A stretch of DNA of 48,499 bases from Kitasatospora sp. DSM 101779. GTDB taxonomy: Bacteria > Actinomycetota > Actinomycetes > Streptomycetales > Streptomycetaceae. Of the stretch, positions 7,968 to 14,374 are shown piece by piece (position 1 is the first letter of the stretch; each line of letters begins with the position of its first letter). The notes beneath the pieces were generated by a model. That model was not told where the DNA came from and searched no databases. It was given only the letters and a program-made list of their open reading frames with translations. Made by a program: the position numbers and the translations under genes. The stretch covers positions 4,715,002 to 4,763,500 of the forward strand of contig NZ_JAHTIK010000001.1 of NCBI RefSeq assembly GCF_025655475.1, read 5' to 3'.

Positions 7968-8044
7968 TTCTGCGTTCCTTCGTGGGATCTTCGGTAGGGA
8001 GTGGAGCCTCGGCCCGACGGGTGGCTCACGCCGGGTGTCCTGCG

Positions 8045-8074
8045 CCGGTGTGGCCGGGGGAGCGGCCGCACCGG
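8045..8074. terminator. Hairpin between the two rodlin genes
   Basis: CCGGTGTGGCCG (8045-8056) and CGGCCGCACCGG (8063-8074) pair over 12 positions with one imperfect pair and a six-base loop. It lies beyond the stop of the second rodlin gene on the minus strand and separates the two transcripts at least in part. Confidence 0.5.
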
Positions 8075-8123
8075 GGGGTGCGGGGGCGGGGCGCACGGGT
8101 CCCGCGGGGGCAGCGGGCGGGCG

Positions 8124-8468
8124 TCAGCCGATCAGGTGGGAGACGCCGCCGTCGCCGCTGCCGAGGGTGCCCTGGCCGACCACGCAGGTCTGCTTGGGCT
8201 GGTTGTTGAGGGCGTCGACCTCGACCGGAACCGCCACGCCGAGCACGGCCACACCGATGTTGTGGATCTCGGGGAGGCAGACATTCGGGTTGTCGGCGAA
8301 GTGGAAGTTGGGGCTGTGGTTGCCCCAGGTGCCGGTGGCGTTGGTGCCGCCGTTGCCCTGGATCGAGCCGGCGGAACCGTCCGCGTTGCCGATCGCGCCG
8401 GCCGGGGCCGCGGCGGTGGCGAGGGCGGCGGCTGCCAGGCCGAGGCCCGCGAAGGTCTTCTTCAGCAT
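8124..8468 (-). CDS. rdl: Rodlin, second copy
   Basis: A 114-residue paralogue of the adjacent rodlin. The signal peptide begins MLKKTFAGLGLAAAALA, the mature start is near GA|IGNADG, and Cys64 and Cys95 are kept. QGNGGTNATG, NHSPNFH, CLPEIHNI and GSGDGGVSHLIG match the other copy almost throughout. ATG 8468 has GAGAGG six bases upstream. A candidate BldN-type promoter lies about 100 bp upstream (8566-8593), as expected for a gene turned on during aerial growth. The known partner proteins, chaplins, are encoded 1.6-3.3 kb away. Confidence 0.86.
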   Translation of the reverse strand: MLKKTFAGLGLAAAALATAAAPAGAIGNADGSAGSIQGNGGTNATGTWGNHSPNFHFADNPNVCLPEIHNIGVAVLGVAVPVEVDALNNQPKQTCVVGQGTLGSGDGGVSHLIG

Positions 8469-8565
8469 GGGATACCTCTCTGAAACGCTCGGGTGCGGCG
8501 GCTCGGCGGCCGTGCGCGGTGCTGGTGTGATCCGGTCGCGTCGCCGTCGAGCTGCGACATCCCAT

Positions 8566-8593
8566 TCAAAGAGTGACCGCCGGGAAAGTTACG
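8566..8593 (-). promoter_or_regulatory. Candidate BldN-type promoter for the rodlin gene
   Basis: Read on the minus strand, CGTAAC (8593-8588), a 16-bp spacer and CTTTGA (8571-8566) match the ECF sigma BldN consensus as I recall it (CGTAAC, 16-17 bp, CGTTGA) at 11 of 12 positions. It lies 98 bp upstream of the rodlin start codon at 8468. BldN is known to drive chaplin and rodlin genes. Confidence 0.6.
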
Positions 8594-8672
8594 CAGATTC
8601 TTCGCAGGCGTCTGATTGATCATCAGGTCGGTGGTATTCCAGTCCGACTATTAGCCCGTAGCGGTTAACCGA

Positions 8673-8700
8673 CGCAATCCCGCCGGTGGTCGGTCGTTGC
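8673..8700 (+). promoter_or_regulatory. Weak BldN-like promoter for the secreted-protein gene at 8776
   Basis: CGCAAT (8673-8678), 16 bp and CGTTGC (8695-8700) match the BldN consensus at 9 of 12 positions, about 75 bp upstream of the plus-strand start codon. The 307-bp gap 8469-8775 thus appears to hold divergent developmental promoters; I see nothing else in it. Confidence 0.35.
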
Positions 8701-8775
8701 GCAGATTGCTTTTCCGCGGGGCTCTTCCTGCGGAACCGCCTCGGTAGAACGCACTCGGACAGAACGGTGAATTGC

Positions 8776-9426
8776 ATGAAGCTCTCCAAGCGGGCGACCG
8801 GCGCCCTGCTGCTCGCGGTCGGTGCCGGCGTCGTCTCCGCGCAGGGCGCGGCCGAGGCCCGGCCGATGACTCCCGGCGAGGTGGCGGCCGTCGAGAACGG
8901 CCTGGCGGGCCAGGAGGTGCCGTTCAACGTGCCGCTGCCGCTGCTCACCCAGACCGGCACGCTCTCCGGCGGGCTGCCCGCCTCGCCGCTGCAGCCGCCG
9001 GTGCCCGAGGAGCACCCGGGCGCCCAGCTCGTCCCGGACCGCATCGTCCCCGCGGTCAACACCGGCCGGGTCGGCCCGGCCGTCGACGCGGTGGTGCCGC
9101 TGCCCGCCGCCGACCGGAGCACCGAACTCGGCCAGGCCGTCCTCACCGTGCCCGCCGCGCCGATCCGGACGGCCGGCCCGGCCCTGGAGCTCGGTCAGCC
9201 GCTGCGCTACGCCACCGACCACAGCGGCGAGTTCGCGGACGGCGCGCTCTCCTTCGGCGAGCTCGACCCGCAGCTGGTCACCGCGCCGGTGCAGGCGGTG
9301 CCCGGCGCCAAGGCCTCGCTCGGCGGCGACGACCAGCGGGTCTCGGTCACCGACACGGTCGGCAACCTGACGGCGGCCGCCACCGGGGCGCTCTCCTCCG
9401 ACGTGCTGGCACAGCCCGCGTTCTGA
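8776..9426 (+). CDS. Secreted Pro/Ala/Val-rich protein, function unknown
   Basis: A 216-residue protein with a signal peptide (MKLSKRATGALLLAVGAGVV, cut near AAEA|RP). The mature part is rich in Pro, Ala, Val and Leu, has no cysteine and no recognised fold, and includes segments such as VPFNVPLPLLTQTGTLSGG and DTVGNLTAAATGALS. ATG 8776 is the only start that keeps a proper signal peptide; GGTGA five bases upstream is a weak ribosome site. It is divergent from the rodlin pair and convergent with another small secreted protein (9530-9919), with which it shares composition and a G-T-G/A-L motif (ATGALSS, TTGALGY). Position and export suggest an aerial-hypha surface protein, unproven. Confidence 0.75.
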   Translation: MKLSKRATGALLLAVGAGVVSAQGAAEARPMTPGEVAAVENGLAGQEVPFNVPLPLLTQTGTLSGGLPASPLQPPVPEEHPGAQLVPDRIVPAVNTGRVGPAVDAVVPLPAADRSTELGQAVLTVPAAPIRTAGPALELGQPLRYATDHSGEFADGALSFGELDPQLVTAPVQAVPGAKASLGGDDQRVSVTDTVGNLTAAATGALSSDVLAQPAF

Positions 9427-9446
9427 GCCGTGCGGCGGTGCACCGA

Positions 9447-9479
9447 GGAGCCCGGCACCCCCCGAGGGCGCCGGGCTCC
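9447..9479. terminator. Bidirectional terminator between convergent secreted-protein genes
   Basis: GGAGCCCGGC (9447-9456) and GCCGGGCTCC (9470-9479) form a perfect 10-bp stem with a 13-base loop, between the stop at 9426 (+) and the stop at 9530 (-). Confidence 0.8.
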
Positions 9480-9529
9480 GTCGGCGTGCCGCGGCGTCCG
9501 CGGGCCCGCCGCGGCACCGCCCGGGCGGC

Positions 9530-9919
9530 TCAGCCGGGCAGCAGGCCGAGCGCCGGGCCGACCACCGGCAGGCTCTGCGGGCCGCCGCCCGCGCTCAGTG
9601 GCGAGGTCAGCGGTGATGTGCCCACGGCCGGCACCCCGTTGTCGGGCTGGACGGCGACGCCGTTGTTCAGCACGTCCGCCGAGGACTGCGCCCACGGGTC
9701 GAGCCGCAGATTCTTCACCGGGGCCACCGCGTAGCCGAGCGCACCGGTCGTGCCGCCGACCACCTCCCCGGTGTCGGGGGACTGCAACTGGGCGGTGGGT
9801 CGGGGCAGTCCGGCCGGGGCGGTCTGCTCGGCGGCGGCCGCCGGGCCGGCCGCCGCGCCCACCGCGGCGGCCGCGCCGAGCGCGGCCAGCAGGCCGGTAC
9901 GGGCCGTCTTCAGCACCAT
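9530..9919 (-). CDS. Secreted Ala/Gly/Pro-rich protein, function unknown
   Basis: A 129-residue protein with a signal peptide (MVLKTARTGLLAALGAAAAV, cut near AAA|EQT). The mature region has no cysteine and reads like its convergent neighbour: TTGALGYAVAPVKNLRLD, DVLNNGVAVQPDNG and a Gly/Pro/Leu-rich end. ATG 9919 has AAGGAA at good spacing. No family is recognised. It lies between the rodlins and the chaplins and is followed by a terminator shared with the gene at 8776. A structural role in the spore or aerial-hypha surface is a guess from position. Confidence 0.75.
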   Translation of the reverse strand: MVLKTARTGLLAALGAAAAVGAAAGPAAAAEQTAPAGLPRPTAQLQSPDTGEVVGGTTGALGYAVAPVKNLRLDPWAQSSADVLNNGVAVQPDNGVPAVGTSPLTSPLSAGGGPQSLPVVGPALGLLPG

Positions 9920-9985
9920 GGGGGATTCCTTCTGTCGGTGATGGGTGGGTGGGCCGCCGGCCGGTCCGCCGGGGCTACGCGAACT

Positions 9986-10010
9986 GCCCCCCGGCCGGCG
10001 GCCGGGGGGC
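9986..10010 (-). terminator. Terminator after chaplin gene (10040-10306)
   Basis: GCCCCCCGGCC (9986-9996) pairs perfectly with GGCCGGGGGGC (10000-10010) around a three-base loop, 30 bp beyond the chaplin stop. Confidence 0.75.
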
Positions 10011-10039
10011 AGACGCACGAGTCGTGCCGATCGCGGTGA

Positions 10040-10306
10040 TCAGCAGTCCTCCTCCTGGACCTGCGGCGCGTCGAGGTTGGCGCAGGTGTTGCCGAACGCC
10101 GGGTTCAGCAGGCCGACCACGTTGACCGAGTTGCCGCAGACGTTCACCGGCACGTGCACCGGCACCTGGACCAGGTTGCCGGACAGCACGCCGGGCGAGC
10201 CCGCCGCGAGGCCCTCGGCGCCGGAGCTGGCGCTGGCGGCACCGGCGCCGCCGAGCACGATGCCGGCCGCGGCGGTGAGAACGGCGGCCTTCTTCACGTT
10301 CTGCAT
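10040..10306 (-). CDS. chp: Short chaplin with C-terminal extension and third cysteine
   Basis: An 88-residue secreted amyloid-forming surface protein of the chaplin family. The signal peptide (MQNVKKAAVLTAAAGIVLGG) ends near ASA|SSG. The chaplin domain follows: AEGLAAGSPGVLSGNLVQVP, VHVPVNVCGNSVNVVGLLNP and AFGNTCAN, with the usual cysteine pair Cys57 and Cys75. Unlike its neighbours it continues for eleven residues, LDAPQVQEEDC, ending in an acidic stretch and an unpaired Cys88. There is no sorting signal, so it is a short chaplin. ATG 10306 has GGAG ten bases upstream. Only 90 bp separate it from the next chaplin, and most of that is a terminator hairpin. Confidence 0.93.
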   Translation of the reverse strand: MQNVKKAAVLTAAAGIVLGGAGAASASSGAEGLAAGSPGVLSGNLVQVPVHVPVNVCGNSVNVVGLLNPAFGNTCANLDAPQVQEEDC

Positions 10307-10340
10307 GGGAGTCGATCTCCTAATCACACACGGGGAGGGT

Positions 10341-10371
10341 GCGCCGCACCCGGCGTGGCCGGGTGCGGCGC
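10341..10371 (-). terminator. Terminator between two chaplin genes
   Basis: A perfect 14-bp stem (arms 10341-10354 and 10358-10371) with loop GTG lies between the chaplin ending at 10397 and the one starting at 10306. Each chaplin therefore seems to be its own transcription unit, or the downstream one depends on readthrough. Confidence 0.75.
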
Positions 10372-10396
10372 GGACACGGCGTCAGCCGACGGCTGG

Positions 10397-10639
10397 TCAG
10401 CCGGCGTTGGCGCAGGAGTTGCCGAACGCCGGGTTCAGGGCGCCGATGACGTTGACGGTGTTGCCGCACAGGTTGACCGGGACGTGCACCGGGACCTGGA
10501 CGAGGTTGCCGGACAGCACACCGGGGGAGCCGGTGGCGACGCCCTCGGCGCCGGAGCTGGCGGCGGCGACACCGGCGCCGGAGGCGACCAGGCCGGCGGC
10601 GGCGATGGTGAGGACGGTGGCCTTCTTGAACGTGCGCAT
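10397..10639 (-). CDS. chp: Short chaplin, two-cysteine type
   Basis: An 80-residue chaplin: signal peptide MRTFKKATVLTIAAAGLVAS, cut near AAA|SSG, then AEGVATGSPGVLSGNLVQVP, VHVPVNLCGNTVNVIGALNP and AFGNSCANAG, with Cys58 and Cys76. Chaplins assemble at the air-water interface, lower surface tension and coat aerial hyphae and spores. No C-terminal sorting motif, so it is released rather than anchored. ATG 10639 follows AAGGAC. It is one of three minus-strand chaplins in a row. Confidence 0.94.
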   Translation of the reverse strand: MRTFKKATVLTIAAAGLVASGAGVAAASSGAEGVATGSPGVLSGNLVQVPVHVPVNLCGNTVNVIGALNPAFGNSCANAG

Positions 10640-10875
10640 GGAATTGTCCTTAGGTTCGTGCCCGGATTTCCTTCGGGAGGCCGGGCGCCGGGCGAATCGG
10701 AGTCATCGCCCGGCATTTCCTGGGTGCTCCGTGATTGTCACTCCCGCGGCTCAACTGGCGCGTGTCGCCCGTGGCTTGGGCGAGCCGTCGGCCGCATGCG
10801 GTCGTGTGCGCCGCCACCGGTTCCCGCACGGCCGGGAATCCGGCGCACCGCGGCGCCGCCGGGGGCGGCCCGGGG

Positions 10876-11118
10876 TCAGACGTTGGCGCAGGCGTTGCCG
10901 AACGCGGGGTTCAGCAGGCCGATCACGTTGACGGTGTTGCCGCAGACGTTGACCGGGATGTGCACCGGGACCTGGATCAGGTTGCCGGACAGCACACCGG
11001 GGGAGCCGGTGGCGACGCCCTCGGCCGTCGCGCCCGAGGCGGACGCGGTGGCCGCGCCGCCGAACAGCATGGCGGCGGCGGCCGCGGTGCCGAGCGCGCC
11101 GTAGGCGATCTTGCGCAT
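10876..11118 (-). CDS. chp: Short chaplin, two-cysteine type
   Basis: An 80-residue chaplin with signal peptide MRKIAYGALGTAAAAAMLFG, mature start near ASA|SGA, and a chaplin domain AEGVATGSPGVLSGNLIQVP, VHIPVNVCGNTVNVIGLLNP and AFGNACANV, with Cys59 and Cys77. The signal peptide is unrelated in wording to the other three copies, while the mature domain is nearly the same, so selection is on the mature domain. ATG 11118 has AAAGAGA upstream. The 236 bp behind it hold a small TTCCCG/CGGGAA hairpin (10821-10838) that could end the transcript. Confidence 0.93.
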   Translation of the reverse strand: MRKIAYGALGTAAAAAMLFGGAATASASGATAEGVATGSPGVLSGNLIQVPVHIPVNVCGNTVNVIGLLNPAFGNACANV

Positions 11119-11344
11119 GGTGCAGTCTCTTTCTGTTCGCGAGTCCCGCGTCTGGCGTGCCGTGGGCCGTGGGCGCCGCGGACCCGCCCGGGCGGGAGGG
11201 GCCGGCCGGACCGGGGATCCCCGGTCCGGACCGGTCGAGCCGGTACGCAGGGAAGAACGACCGCGACCGCCGGGGGAAACGGGCTGATCCCACGATCACC
11301 CGAATGCCTTCACTACTACGTCCGGGTGAATGTGCCGGTCTGTT

Positions 11345-11372
11345 CGGTACCGCACCGAGCAGGTCTCGTTGG
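11345..11372 (+). promoter_or_regulatory. Candidate BldN-type promoter for plus-strand chaplin
   Basis: CGGTAC (11345-11350), 16 bp and CGTTGG (11367-11372) match the recalled BldN consensus at 9 of 12 positions and the exact spacing, 90 bp upstream of the chaplin start at 11462. It is in the otherwise empty 343-bp gap between the divergent chaplins. Confidence 0.45.
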
Positions 11373-11461
11373 GCCCGGTGCACGCCCCGTGCCCTTCCGT
11401 GCGGAGCCCGAGCGGTCCACCCGAGCGGCCCATGGAAGACCTGAACTACGAGGAGACTCAT

Positions 11462-11701
11462 ATGAGCGTCAAGAAGGCCGCCGCTGTCGGCGCCGCCGTC
11501 GTGGGCATCGTCGCTGCCGGTGCCGGCACCGCCATGGCGAGCGCCGGCGCCGAGGGCGTCGCGGCCGGTTCCCCCGGTGTCGCCTCGGGCAACAACATCC
11601 AGGTCCCGGTGCACGTGCCGGTCAACCTGTGCGGCAACTCGATCGACGTCATCGGCCTGCTGAACCCGGCGTTCGGCAACTCCTGCGCGAACGTCGGCTG
11701 A
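11462..11701 (+). CDS. chp: Short chaplin, two-cysteine type
   Basis: A 79-residue chaplin, divergent from the other three. Signal peptide MSVKKAAAVGAAVVGIVAAG, cut near AMA|SAG; domain AEGVAAGSPGVASGNNIQVP, VHVPVNLCGNSIDVIGLLNP and AFGNSCANVG, with Cys57 and Cys75. The PGVASGN wording is that of S. coelicolor ChpE, which however lacks the cysteines as I recall. ATG 11462 has a strong GAGGAGACT site. Followed by a strong terminator at 11751-11795. Confidence 0.94.
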   Translation: MSVKKAAAVGAAVVGIVAAGAGTAMASAGAEGVAAGSPGVASGNNIQVPVHVPVNLCGNSIDVIGLLNPAFGNSCANVG

Positions 11702-11750
11702 CCGGGTCCCACGCCCGACGGCCGGTCCGCCGGCCGGGTCCGCGCGCACC

Positions 11751-11795
11751 GGGCCGCCGCCCGCGCCCCCTCCTCCTGGGGCCGGGCGGCGGCCC
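11751..11795 (+). terminator. Terminator after plus-strand chaplin
   Basis: GGGCCGCCGCCCG (11751-11763) and CGGGCGGCGGCCC (11783-11795) form a perfect 13-bp stem with a 19-base loop, 50 bp after the chaplin stop. Confidence 0.8.
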
Positions 11796-11815
11796 GTTCC
11801 GTCGCGCGCCGAGGC

Positions 11816-11844
11816 TTGTTGGACGAGGTGTCAGTTCCTAGCAT
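11816..11844 (+). promoter_or_regulatory. Predicted promoter of the GDSL hydrolase gene
   Basis: TTGTTG (11816-11821), a 17-bp spacer and TAGCAT (11839-11844) resemble a vegetative sigma promoter. Transcription would begin near 11851, giving a leader of about 195 bases that includes the 18-bp repeats at 11923-11994. Confidence 0.5.
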
Positions 11845-11922
11845 GTGAGCCAGGCTCATATTCGCGCCCGCGCACCGGAGTTCCGCGCCACAGCCCCCAC
11901 AGCAGTGCCGCTGAACAGAGCC

Positions 11923-11994
11923 GCCCGCACCGCGCGTACCACCCGCACCGCGCGTTCCACCCGCACCGTGCGTACCACCCGCACCACGCACCGC
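11923..11994 (+). repeat. Four tandem 18-bp repeats in the GDSL gene leader
   Basis: Units at 11923-11940, 11941-11958, 11959-11976 and 11977-11994 follow the form ACCCGCACCGCGCGTACC with one to five changes each. In the hydrolase frame they would read as Arg/Thr repeats, but the true start lies 52 bp downstream, so they are probably untranslated leader. Confidence 0.8.
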
Positions 11995-12045
11995 TCCACC
12001 GCCCGGCGCCCCGCCGTGCGGCCCCCACCCTCACAGGAGTCACGC

Positions 12046-13701
12046 GTGACCAGATCACCCCTGCCCGGCCTCCGCAGACGCCGTGCCGCCGGACTTCCGG
12101 CCGCCGTCCTGCTCGCCGCCGTCCTCGGCCTCGCCGGGCTGCCGGCCGCCGCGCCCGCCCGGGCCGCCGACGGCACCGGCGCCCGCCCCGCCGCGATCGT
12201 CGCCCTCGGCGACAGCGCCATCTCCGGCGAGGGCGCCGGCACCGACACCGGCGACGACTACGTGCCGGGCACCGACACCCCCGGCAACTACTGCCACCGC
12301 TCCACCAGGTCGGAGATCTTCCTCACCGGACTCCCCGACGTCGTCCCGCTCGACCTCGCCTGCTCCGGTGCGCAGACCGGCGACCTGGTCAGCGACCCCG
12401 GGCTGGCGAAGATCACCGGCCCGGGCAGCGGCGACTTCGGCGAGCCCAAGCAGGACGTCCAACTCGCCGACGCCGCGGCCAAGTACGACGTCAAGATGGT
12501 GGTCGTCACCATCGGCGCCAACGACGACTTCGACTTCAGCGGCATCATGCTCGCCTGTCTCGGCCAGTACTTCCCCGTCCCCAAGTCCCAGGGCTGCCGG
12601 GACACCATCGGCACCGCGGAGATCGCCGCCCGCGCCGAGCGGGTCAAGCCCAAGGTCGCCGCCGCGCTGACGAACGTCCGGGCCACCATGCGCCGGGCCG
12701 GCTACGCCGACTCCGCCTACCAGCTGGTCTACCAGTCGTACTTCACGCCGATCACGCCCGACATCCGGCGCAACGACTACCTCGGCAAGATCGCGGACGG
12801 CTGCCCGGCCTTCCCGGAGGACCTGGCCTGGGGCCACAACCTGGTCGTCCCGGCGTTCAGCGACGCACTGCGCGAGGCGGCCGGCCGGGTGCCCGGCGTG
12901 CGCTACCTCGACCAGCGGCGGGTCAGCTACGGCCACGAGGTCTGTGCCCGCTGGACGAGCTCACCCTACGAGTACACCAACGGCGACGTCATCGACGTCT
13001 CCGAGCGCACCCGCAACGGCTGCGACCAGGAGATCGGGATCCCCGGGGTGTGCATGAACATGGTCCGGCAGTCGTACCACCTGCGGGTGGCCGGCTACCG
13101 CGGCGAGGCCGCCTGCCTCGCCCAGTTCTACCGCCGGCCCGTGCTCGACCAGGCGTACTGCGCGCTCGACCGGACGAACACCACCTCGATCGCCCCGCTG
13201 ACCGCCGGGCAGCCCTTCCCGGACACGCCCGAGGACGGCTCCTGGTACCGGTTCACCAACGCGGCGACCGGCCAGGTGCTCGACATCGCGGGCGGCGGCA
13301 CGTACGGCGACGCCACCGACGGCCGGGCCGCCGTCGGCTACCGGCCGACCGGCGGGCTCAACCAGTCCTTCCTGCTGCGCGCGGCGGCCGGCGGCAGCTT
13401 CGAACTCGCCTCCACCGCCAACACGTCCATGTGCCTCGACGCCACCGGCGGCTCCACCGCCCCCGGCACCCGGCTCGTCCAGTGGCACTGCCACGGCGGC
13501 GGCAACCAGCACTGGCTGCTGCTGCCCACCGGGGACGGCCGCTACCGGATCGCCGACTCCCAGGACCGCACCAAGGTCGCCACCACGACCACCGCCCTCG
13601 ACCCGCAGGGCAACCGCACCCTCGCCCTCGCCCCGGATGCCGGCACCCCCGACCAGCTCTGGCAGCTCGACAAGCTCGGCATCTCCTACCTGCCCGACTG
13701 A
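12046..13701 (+). CDS. Secreted SGNH/GDSL hydrolase with C-terminal ricin-type lectin domain
   Basis: A 551-residue exported esterase/lipase-like enzyme. An Arg-rich N-terminus and hydrophobic core end in an AARA|AD type cleavage site. The SGNH domain (about 45-390) shows the nucleophile block IVALGDSAISGEG, NYCHRS, the oxyanion block VTIGANDDFDFS and the catalytic His in QSYHLRVAGY. Residues about 410-545 form a beta-trefoil with ricin-like LDIAGG, LDATGG, VQWHCHGGGNQHW and IADSQD elements, probably a carbohydrate-binding module. GTG 12046 has AGGAG six bases upstream and starts the signal peptide; the frame is open further upstream, but that part lies at or before the predicted transcription start and is repeat DNA. 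Substrate is unknown; a cell-wall or plant-polymer ester is plausible. Confidence 0.88.
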   Translation: MTRSPLPGLRRRRAAGLPAAVLLAAVLGLAGLPAAAPARAADGTGARPAAIVALGDSAISGEGAGTDTGDDYVPGTDTPGNYCHRSTRSEIFLTGLPDVVPLDLACSGAQTGDLVSDPGLAKITGPGSGDFGEPKQDVQLADAAAKYDVKMVVVTIGANDDFDFSGIMLACLGQYFPVPKSQGCRDTIGTAEIAARAERVKPKVAAALTNVRATMRRAGYADSAYQLVYQSYFTPITPDIRRNDYLGKIADGCPAFPEDLAWGHNLVVPAFSDALREAAGRVPGVRYLDQRRVSYGHEVCARWTSSPYEYTNGDVIDVSERTRNGCDQEIGIPGVCMNMVRQSYHLRVAGYRGEAACLAQFYRRPVLDQAYCALDRTNTTSIAPLTAGQPFPDTPEDGSWYRFTNAATGQVLDIAGGGTYGDATDGRAAVGYRPTGGLNQSFLLRAAAGGSFELASTANTSMCLDATGGSTAPGTRLVQWHCHGGGNQHWLLLPTGDGRYRIADSQDRTKVATTTTALDPQGNRTLALAPDAGTPDQLWQLDKLGISYLPD

Positions 13702-13744
13702 CCGTCCACCGCGGGCGGGACGCCACCGCGCCCCGCCCGCCGCC

Positions 13745-14264
13745 GCTCGGCACACCTCCCGTCCGCGTTCCGCACGTGCGGCAGCGGAGAGCCGCACGGC
13801 GCACGGGAAGTCCTCCTCGCGCACCACGTTGAGCTCCCGGCAGGACGGGCAGCGGCGGAACACAAGCACCGGCTCGAACCGGTCCGGCGGCGTCAGCCCC
13901 AGCGCCGCCACGGCCGCCGCCACCGAGGGGAAGCACCTGCCCTCAGAGGCGTAGCCGGTGGATGTTGGTGACCGAGGAGACCTCCCAACCGCCGCCCGGG
14001 CCACGGACGAAGGAAGGCGATCTCGCCCGCCGCCAGGACGGGCCGACCGCCCGCGCAGGCCACGTGCTCGCTGCGCCGCGGTGCGAGCAGCAGCACGCCC
14101 TGCTCGTCCACCCCGAAGGTGACGGGCTCGCACAGCTCGTCCGGTTCGCGGCCACCCAGCCGGTCGGCGAGGTCCGCCGCCGTCCGGACGGGCACCCCGG
14201 GCGGTGCCGTCCGGGCTTTGAGCTCGATGTCCGGTGGTCCGGCGTACCGGGAGGGCCTGGTCAT
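13745..14264 (-). pseudogene. Frame-disrupted conserved gene with C-terminal zinc-ribbon-like motif
   Basis: A continuous protein is readable only by changing frame three times on the minus strand. From ATG 14264 it reads MTRPSRYAGPPDIELKAR ... LLLAPRRSEHVACAGG ... AAGEIAF. A one-base insertion near 14011-14015 shifts to FVRGPGGGWEVSSVTN. Another near 13961-13966 shifts to STGYASEGRCFPSVAAAV ... FRRCPSCRELNVVREEDFPC. A third near 13789-13804 removes the last cysteine of the expected CxxC...CxxC pair. The pieces match, from memory, a family of Streptomyces hypothetical proteins of about 150 residues. Function unknown. The gene is either decayed or the assembly has three indels here. Confidence 0.75.
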
Positions 14265-14374
14265 GCCCGGCACGGTGGGCGCGGCGGGGCGTCGGTGCAC
14301 CCGGAAATCCGGTGGTGAGGTTCGTGGGGGTTTCCTAGGCTGCGGCGCACCATCGGTGCGGCAGGGCGGGGAGC

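Noticed and set aside
11845..12045. N-terminal extension of the GDSL hydrolase encoding Arg/Thr repeats
   Set aside because: It would bury the signal peptide, the GTG at 11845 directly abuts the predicted -10 box and so precedes the transcription start, and an excellent AGGAG site serves GTG 12046.
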